From: Syntrophus sp. (in: bacteria)
Lineage (GTDB): Bacteria; Desulfobacterota; Syntrophorhabdia; Syntrophorhabdales; Syntrophorhabdaceae
Reading direction: 5' to 3'
Length of the DNA stretch: 64,000 bases
NCBI GenBank assembly: GCA_013824835.1
Contig: PNOM01000002.1
Location: 34,237-98,236 of the forward strand
Every line of letters begins with the position of its first letter. Positions within the stretch are counted from its first letter, which is position 1. Below the pieces are notes generated by a model. It ran no database searches. It was given only the letters and a program-made list of their open reading frames with translations, and was not told the DNA's origin. Positions 60,169 to 64,000 of the stretch are shown here, one piece after another. The position numbers and the translations under genes are program-made.

Positions 60169-60906
60169 TTAGTAAACAGTCTCATAGTAACGGTTAGCTT
60201 TTACGCTCCCACTATTAAAATGCACAATGCTGTAATCACAGCCAGGTTGAAATTCTGTCTTAAAGTATTGTGGAATTATGATTTCGTGGTCCTTAAAAGA
60301 AATATCTTGATCACCTGCTGACAGAATTTCGCTTAAGATTTCTTCCCACATTTCCGGCTTAAGTGGGAGATGATCACGTAAGCCTTTCGTAGATTCAAGC
60401 TTCTTTCGTTCAGACAGAAAATAGTCAATCACCTTCACCGCTTCTTTGTTGTCGGGCTTAAAATTCTTTTTGTATTGCTCGAAAGAAAGAGGACACCGCG
60501 TTTCTGGAGGGGGCCTTACTCCAGAAACGCCCTTATATCCTTTACATCCTTTTTTAGAGGATATAGGATTAGGATCTATAGTAGTGTTGCTTGAGTGTTG
60601 CTTGCCTGTTGAATTGATGTTGTTTCGTAGATGTAAGTTATTGAATACAAAACGGATAGGGTGTCGTTCCTGTGTTGCCTTCCTGTCGGGATAGTGTTGA
60701 AGTCCATTCGAAAGCTCTTTGACAAATCGTCTCACCTTGCTCCGATCCCATTGCCATAGAGAAGCGTATCCCTTGAGCGTGCCCTCTTTTCCGTTGTCAA
60801 CGTCGACGGTTAGACTGTAAAGCGCCTCAAGAGGAGTATATGGCCGGTCCTTTGGCAGGAAAAACACCGCTCTTTTGTCAATCGGTATCCAGTTTCCCTT
60901 TTCCAT
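60169..60906 (-). CDS. Winged-helix replication-initiation-like protein
   Basis: A 245-residue protein. The N-terminal region (about 1-75) has GWIPIDKR-like and YTPLEALYSL segments and KGYASLWQWDRSKVRRFVKEL, a winged-helix pattern seen in phage replisome organiser or replication initiator proteins. The middle is a low-complexity linker, and the C terminus is helical. A replication or primosome role is inferred from pattern and context, not shown by a catalytic motif. Confidence 0.55.
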   Translation of the reverse strand: MEKGNWIPIDKRAVFFLPKDRPYTPLEALYSLTVDVDNGKEGTLKGYASLWQWDRSKVRRFVKELSNGLQHYPDRKATQERHPIRFVFNNLHLRNNINSTGKQHSSNTTIDPNPISSKKGCKGYKGVSGVRPPPETRCPLSFEQYKKNFKPDNKEAVKVIDYFLSERKKLESTKGLRDHLPLKPEMWEEILSEILSAGDQDISFKDHEIIIPQYFKTEFQPGCDYSIVHFNSGSVKANRYYETVY

Positions 60907-60945
60907 TTTTGTTATACTCTCCTTTCTCGTGCTCGGTCATTACCT

Positions 60946-61188
60946 TTACGCCCTGGAATCCCTCAGATCCAACATTTGAGCTCGAAGGCGCTTAAGAGTC
61001 CTTATAAAGTTGAGTATAGGAACAGGGGGGTTCTCGTTGAAGGCTTGAAGTAGCTTTTTGACCTCTTCAGTATCCGGTGCCTCAAAAAGTACCCTTGTCC
61101 CCTGTAAGACAAGCCCTATTTCAATCCCTTTGAGTTTTAAGAAAGCCACATCGTGAATGTCATATAGTGTAATTCGGTGGTAGGCCAT
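60946..61188 (-). CDS. DUF5659-like small protein
   Basis: An 80-residue protein matching the general pattern of DUF5659 proteins: DIHDVAFLKLKGIEIG, RVLFEAPDTEEVKKLLQAF and PILNFIRTLKRLRAQM. Such proteins occur on phage and mobile elements without a known role. GGAGA upstream of the ATG. Confidence 0.6.
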   Translation of the reverse strand: MAYHRITLYDIHDVAFLKLKGIEIGLVLQGTRVLFEAPDTEEVKKLLQAFNENPPVPILNFIRTLKRLRAQMLDLRDSRA

Positions 61189-61319
61189 GCTCGTTCTCCT
61201 TTCCCGTATTTGTTGGTAAGAGTAAAACCTGATTTTACAATATTTAAAATATCGGAGGAAAAATTGACTCTAACTTTTTGTCATAGGAAGATTGGGTAAT
61301 ATAGGTAATTATCTGATTA

Positions 61320-62054
61320 TTAAAAGCAATTTACTTCACGTTTTTTAATGGCTTCTGTACTGGGACTAAAGCAAGGATAATAAATATCCAATACAAGGTG
61401 CACCAATTCATAGGTTTCGAAGTGGGTAGCACGACAGGAAGGGTCTAAACACTTTGTAGGGTGCGATATTTTCTTGAAGCATGTTATGAGGTCAAGAATC
61501 AGACTGTTGAACCATTCGCTTTTATTGATCTGTTCGTAGTCTTTGGCTGTGACGCCCATTTCATCCAACCATGCCACAACTTCCTTCGTGATCCTGGGAG
61601 AGCACTTTGGGACGATGGTAAATAGCCTTCTCACAAGTTTCCACCGGTCGGGTAGGATGAATATGTTATGTCCAGCGTAATTCATTAGAATTGCGTTAAT
61701 ATCCTTTATTATTTGGCCTTCACGGGGCTTCTCTCTTCCATATGCTGCTTGCTTCCTCGTGCAAAGACTATGAAGTTTATTCAAGAGGATATCCGTCCTA
61801 CGCGCTTTTTCAGGCCATATAATAGTTTCCTGAAAATAGCTAAAATCTAAGTCCTGTTTTCTTTTGGCAAATGTCTTTAAGGGTTTGAAGCTGCTTTTTT
61901 TGAGAATGGCGCTGTCAGAGTCCAGGCAATTGACAATAGACAGGGCTTCGTTATCATATCTTCCCTGATGGTATGTTGCCTTTTGCCCTTGTCCTTTTTC
62001 CATTTTCGTTGCCGTATCCGTTCCCATAACGTGCGTATTCATATGGAATTGCAT
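61320..62054 (-). CDS. Hypothetical protein of the element
   Basis: A 244-residue protein, not recognised. It is basic and helical with clustered Cys near the C terminus (CFKKISHPTKCLDPSCRATHF), a possible zinc site. The exact start is unclear: ATG 62054, or the in-frame ATG codons a few residues later. A strong promoter lies upstream (62074-62102), so the gene is probably expressed separately. Confidence 0.55.
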   Translation of the reverse strand: MQFHMNTHVMGTDTATKMEKGQGQKATYHQGRYDNEALSIVNCLDSDSAILKKSSFKPLKTFAKRKQDLDFSYFQETIIWPEKARRTDILLNKLHSLCTRKQAAYGREKPREGQIIKDINAILMNYAGHNIFILPDRWKLVRRLFTIVPKCSPRITKEVVAWLDEMGVTAKDYEQINKSEWFNSLILDLITCFKKISHPTKCLDPSCRATHFETYELVHLVLDIYYPCFSPSTEAIKKREVNCF

Positions 62055-62073
62055 TATGCCATGTCTTATTTCC

Positions 62074-62102
62074 TTTATACATCTGCTGGATTAAGCTGTC
62101 AA
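62074..62102 (-). promoter_or_regulatory. Promoter of the 61320-62054 gene
   Basis: TTGACA (62097-62102) and TATAAA (62074-62079) on the reverse strand, 17 bases apart: close to consensus. Confidence 0.65.
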
Positions 62103-62180
62103 CCCATCCTTAGTATTTTTTAAGGAAGGCACGTTCATGAAAAAAATTCTCATAATTTGGAGCGGACTCTCCGTCCCCGG

Positions 62181-62200
62181 TTATGAACATATGTTCATAA
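62181..62200. promoter_or_regulatory. 20-bp perfect palindrome with a LexA-like GAAC-4-GTTC core
   Basis: TTATGAACAT followed by its exact reverse complement. The core GAACATATGTTC matches the Gram-positive-type SOS box (GAAC-N4-GTTC). It lies between the HTH gene (3' end) and the promoter of the 61320-62054 gene. A second stem (CGGA-3-TCCG, near 62164-62174) is just beside it. An operator for LexA or for an element repressor is likely. Confidence 0.6.
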
Positions 62201-62221
62201 TCCATACGGGTGAGGGGGGGG

Positions 62222-62476
62222 TTACTCCGCGCTCTCCTCATTCTCGTTGTTTACCTTATCAAAGGTTATCTTCCCCCCGCGTCCAGGCTTCCTGGTCGCG
62301 CTCTGCTCTTTGATGACTGCAGCTATTTCATCGGCTTTTTTGATACTCCAGTAGTAGTGACCTTCTGAATCTTGGTATTGTGCCTTCAATCTCCCTTCGG
62401 ATATGAGGCGGTACAATCGACTCCTGTCGCGATGGGTTATGTTACTGAGTTCTTTCAGATTTATGATCTTTTTCAT
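62222..62476 (-). CDS. Excisionase/MerR-like helix-turn-helix protein
   Basis: An 84-residue DNA-binding protein: INLKELSNITHRDRSRLYRLISEGRLKA is a MerR/Xis-type winged HTH, followed by DSEGHYYWSIKKADEIAAV. The tail is charged. Divergent from the serine recombinase and sharing its control region, it is a candidate excisionase or repressor of the recombinase. GGAGGATAC precedes the ATG. Confidence 0.75.
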   Translation of the reverse strand: MKKIINLKELSNITHRDRSRLYRLISEGRLKAQYQDSEGHYYWSIKKADEIAAVIKEQSATRKPGRGGKITFDKVNNENEESAE

Positions 62477-62529
62477 GTATCCTCCAGTTCACTGTAGTGA
62501 CCATACCGTGTGTTAGCATGTACCATATA

Positions 62530-62559
62530 AATGTATTGTAATTACAAGGTATTTGTCAA
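62530..62559 (-). promoter_or_regulatory. Promoter of the HTH gene with an embedded palindrome
   Basis: On the reverse strand TTGACA (62554-62559) and TACATT (62530-62535), 18 bases apart. The spacer contains the perfect 12-base palindrome TTGTAATTACAA (62536-62547), a likely operator for autoregulation. Confidence 0.55.
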
Positions 62560-62589
62560 CAATTATTTTAATTATTTATGCTATTTTTA

Positions 62590-62618
62590 TTGACATTATT
62601 GTACCGTTTTTATATAAT
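62590..62618 (+). promoter_or_regulatory. Consensus promoter of the serine recombinase unit
   Basis: TTGACA (62590-62595) and TATAAT (62613-62618), both perfect, with a 17-base spacer. It is the strongest-looking promoter in the window and faces away from the HTH gene. Confidence 0.8.
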
Positions 62619-62662
62619 ATACACATGGTAGTGATATATAATACTTAGAGGAGGTAATTATT

Positions 62663-62719
62663 ATGATAGAGCTCGGTGTTATGTTTTTAATTTTGGCTTT
62701 GATAAGAATGGGGAAATAG
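62663..62719 (+). CDS. 18-residue hydrophobic leader peptide ahead of the recombinase
   Basis: ATG codons after a strong AGGAGG (62649-62654) open a frame MIELGVMFLILALIRMGK that stops two bases before the recombinase ATG. It is strongly hydrophobic with a basic end. The message-binding site is better than that of the recombinase itself, which suggests a translational coupler or a membrane-active small peptide. Expression is not proven. Confidence 0.45.
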   Translation: MIELGVMFLILALIRMGK

Positions 62720-62721
62720 TT

Positions 62722-63465
62722 ATGAAGGCAATTGCTTATTTGAGATGTTCAACAACTTCACAGACAGCCATTGAAGGCGGGGTTTCTTTAGAGGTACAGC
62801 GACAACGTATCGAGGCATACTGTCAGTATACCAACTTTGATCTTGTCGCAGTTATCGAAGATGCTGGTATCTCAGGTGGCAAGAATAAAGCACGTGCCGG
62901 GTTCATAGATCTCCTTGACCGGATTGAAGCCGGGGATGTACAGGTTATCGTACTTTACAGCCTGGAGCGTATCAGTAGGGACATGCTTACGCTTCTTTCC
63001 CTGGAAAGGCTTCTTGATGAGAGAGACATTGAGCTCCACACCGTGGAAGGGCAGGTGAATACCTCTACTCCTGATGGTTGGCTCAACTTTGCTATGAAAG
63101 CCTTCCTGGGAGAGATGGAGCGCCGACAGGTGAAGTTCCGGACTAAGCGGGCCATGGAATTCAAGAAAGGCCAGGGGGCCGTTGTAGGTGCCATTCCGTT
63201 CGGATACAGGCGAGAAGGTGACAGCCTTGTCGTGGATCTTCAAGAACATGCCACTGTAAAGATTGTGAATGGTATGTATTCTCAGGGTATGCGCCTTTCT
63301 GATATCTGTCGGGAACTGGTAAATAGAAGTGTCAAGACTCGGGCAGCAAAGAGCTTCACACCTCAACAAGTTAAGAGGATCATAGACGGATATCAAGAGA
63401 CTTTTCAGAAATCCAATAGCAAGCTTGGAGTAGAAATACGAAGCTTTATAGAGGCGATAGCATGA
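62722..63465 (+). CDS. Serine recombinase (resolvase/invertase family)
   Basis: A 247-residue site-specific recombinase. Catalytic Ser10 lies in AIAYLRCSTTSQ; Arg residues in SLEVQRQRIEAYC and YSLERISRDMLTL complete the active site. A long E-helix (EMERRQVKFRTKRAMEF) leads to a C-terminal HTH-like region (IPFGYRREGDSLVV). The size is nearer to resolvases than to large integrases, so inversion or resolution is as likely as integration. A GGGGA sequence lies about seven bases upstream of its ATG. Confidence 0.92.
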   Translation: MKAIAYLRCSTTSQTAIEGGVSLEVQRQRIEAYCQYTNFDLVAVIEDAGISGGKNKARAGFIDLLDRIEAGDVQVIVLYSLERISRDMLTLLSLERLLDERDIELHTVEGQVNTSTPDGWLNFAMKAFLGEMERRQVKFRTKRAMEFKKGQGAVVGAIPFGYRREGDSLVVDLQEHATVKIVNGMYSQGMRLSDICRELVNRSVKTRAAKSFTPQQVKRIIDGYQETFQKSNSKLGVEIRSFIEAIA

Positions 63466-63611
63466 AAAAGAATAACAAGGGGAACGGTGTGTTATTCTCT
63501 GAAGAATTTAAGGCGGTCGTGAAGAAAATCAAACATAAAGAACCCGAACTTTCTCAAGTTCTAAAAGCTGGAGTCGCCCTTAAAAATCATACCGATAAGG
63601 AGAAATCATGA
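63462..63611 (+). CDS. Small basic protein, 49 residues
   Basis: A frame overlapping the recombinase stop by ATGA and the next gene start by ATGA, encoding MKKNNKGNGVLFSEEFKAVV and 29 more residues rich in Lys and Glu. Not recognised. The double overlap is the reason for believing it is a gene. Confidence 0.55.
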   Translation: MKKNNKGNGVLFSEEFKAVVKKIKHKEPELSQVLKAGVALKNHTDKEKS

Positions 63612-63814
63612 AGATTGTCCATTTAATTTTGACTAAAGAACAGGCAGCACATTTAAGACTTATCGTAGGAGGTGCAGCCTCCTCATCCTGCCTTGATGCC
63701 AAATATGTAGCGACCGCAAGGGAAGTGGTACGACTATTACCGGTAGGGCCATACCTCGAAGATTATGAAGACAATTTGGACGCAATCAAGGCGGCGAACT
63801 GGCGCCTCCAATAA
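63608..63814 (+). CDS. Hypothetical protein, 68 residues
   Basis: Soluble helical protein, MKIVHLILTKEQAAHLRLIV onward, not recognised. ATG overlaps the preceding stop; AAGGAGAAATC upstream serves as ribosome site. It is the third gene of the recombinase unit. Confidence 0.5.
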   Translation: MKIVHLILTKEQAAHLRLIVGGAASSSCLDAKYVATAREVVRLLPVGPYLEDYEDNLDAIKAANWRLQ

Positions 63815-63970
63815 AGGTGCTATGAAACAAACCGGGGATTTGCCACTATGGGGCTGGTCCCTTTTTTATTTTTATTCCTTTTTTACCCTCGTTTATTATG
63901 CGAATTCCTTAAAAAGCGACATTTTTCGAACACAAAATCAATAATAGTAAAGGTTTAGGGGTCATTTAAT

Positions 63971-64000
63971 ATGAACAAAGAAGACAAAATTGCGAAAGGG
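63971..64000 (+). CDS. Start of a gene cut by the window end
   Basis: The last 30 bases open a frame MNKEDKIAKG after AGGGG (nine bases upstream of the ATG). Too short to identify. The 156-base gap before it has an AT-rich stretch and no clear terminator. Confidence 0.35.
   Translation, partial: MNKEDKIAKG

Larger units (their letters stand above)
58189..64000. mobile_element. AT-rich integrated element, continuing past the window
   Basis: From about 58.2 kb base composition becomes clearly more AT-rich. The genes are those of an integrated element: an AlpA-like regulator, a replication-type winged-helix protein, an excisionase-like HTH protein, a DUF5659-like protein, small unknowns and a serine recombinase. 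Ends are not defined: no att repeat or tRNA target was found at the left side, and the right end lies outside. Plasmid-like, phage-satellite or ICE remnant are all possible. Confidence 0.5.

Noticed and set aside
63820..63880. Intrinsic terminator after the recombinase unit
   Set aside because: A T-run follows GGTCCC, but I could not draw a convincing stem of more than three or four pairs next to it.

Overview
The window reads as a chromosomal segment of a Gram-negative anaerobic bacterium, most plausibly a member of the former Deltaproteobacteria (Desulfobacterota, for example a Syntrophorhabdus-like syntroph). This is inferred from a single long dcw cluster, the meso-diaminopimelate-type MurE motif, an NtrY-type kinase, a selenocysteine gene (selA), and short dispersed repeats whose translation reads MFNVQ or NVEHR. 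No rRNA, tRNA or CRISPR array was found.

Region 1 (1-1683, minus strand) holds the 5' part of a PAS histidine kinase and a small secreted protein. Region 2 (1843-17926, plus) is a compact division and cell-wall operon: mraZ, rsmH, ftsL, a PASTA protein, murE, murF, mraY, murD, a polytopic membrane protein, murG, murC, murB, ddl, ftsQ, ftsA, ftsZ. Nearly every junction is an ATGA or TGATG overlap. Lipid II synthesis (MraY, MurC-G, Ddl) and the FtsL/Q/A/Z scaffold are complete. The two slots where the septal synthase pair FtsI and FtsW normally sit are occupied by other proteins: a one-pass PASTA protein with no transpeptidase domain, and a 261-residue protein with about ten membrane spans and no SEDS motifs I can recognise. 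This is the most striking metabolic oddity of the window.

Region 3 (17926-26500) contains a 125-bp inverted-repeat element, a radical SAM protein, a nitroreductase, LapA, Smc, GltX and a TerC-type membrane protein. Region 4 (26995-37205) is radC followed by a type I restriction-modification operon (hsdM, hsdS, hsdR). It is interrupted by a REP-associated transposase carrying its own palindromes, and it includes a protein resembling an HslV/proteasome-type Ntn hydrolase and an AlbA_2/ATPase regulator. Region 5 (37234-42567) is a housekeeping operon: selA, an rluD-type pseudouridine synthase with a repeat-derived in-frame insert, a laccase-domain protein, and ntrY.

Region 6 (42596-58056, minus) is a defence island. 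A second type I system reads hsdM, GxxExxY protein, second hsdM, DUF4062/ATPase, hsdS (broken by an amber codon), PD-(D/E)XK nuclease, GmrSD-like DUF262/HNH/AlbA_2 protein, regulator-HsdR fusion, and it is flanked by two P-loop ATPases. Two 26-28 codon mini-ORFs that repeat the beginning of HsdR lie at the junctions between hsdS, the two inserted genes and the regulator-HsdR gene. They overlap both neighbours by ATGA, which suggests stepwise accretion of genes between hsdS and hsdR. A G7 tract sets the frame that fuses the regulator to HsdR.

Region 7 (about 58189-64000) is AT-rich accessory DNA that continues past the window: a lipoprotein, an AlpA-like regulator, a replication-type winged-helix protein, small unknown genes, an excisionase-like HTH protein and a serine recombinase behind a consensus promoter. 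It looks like one end of an integrated element.
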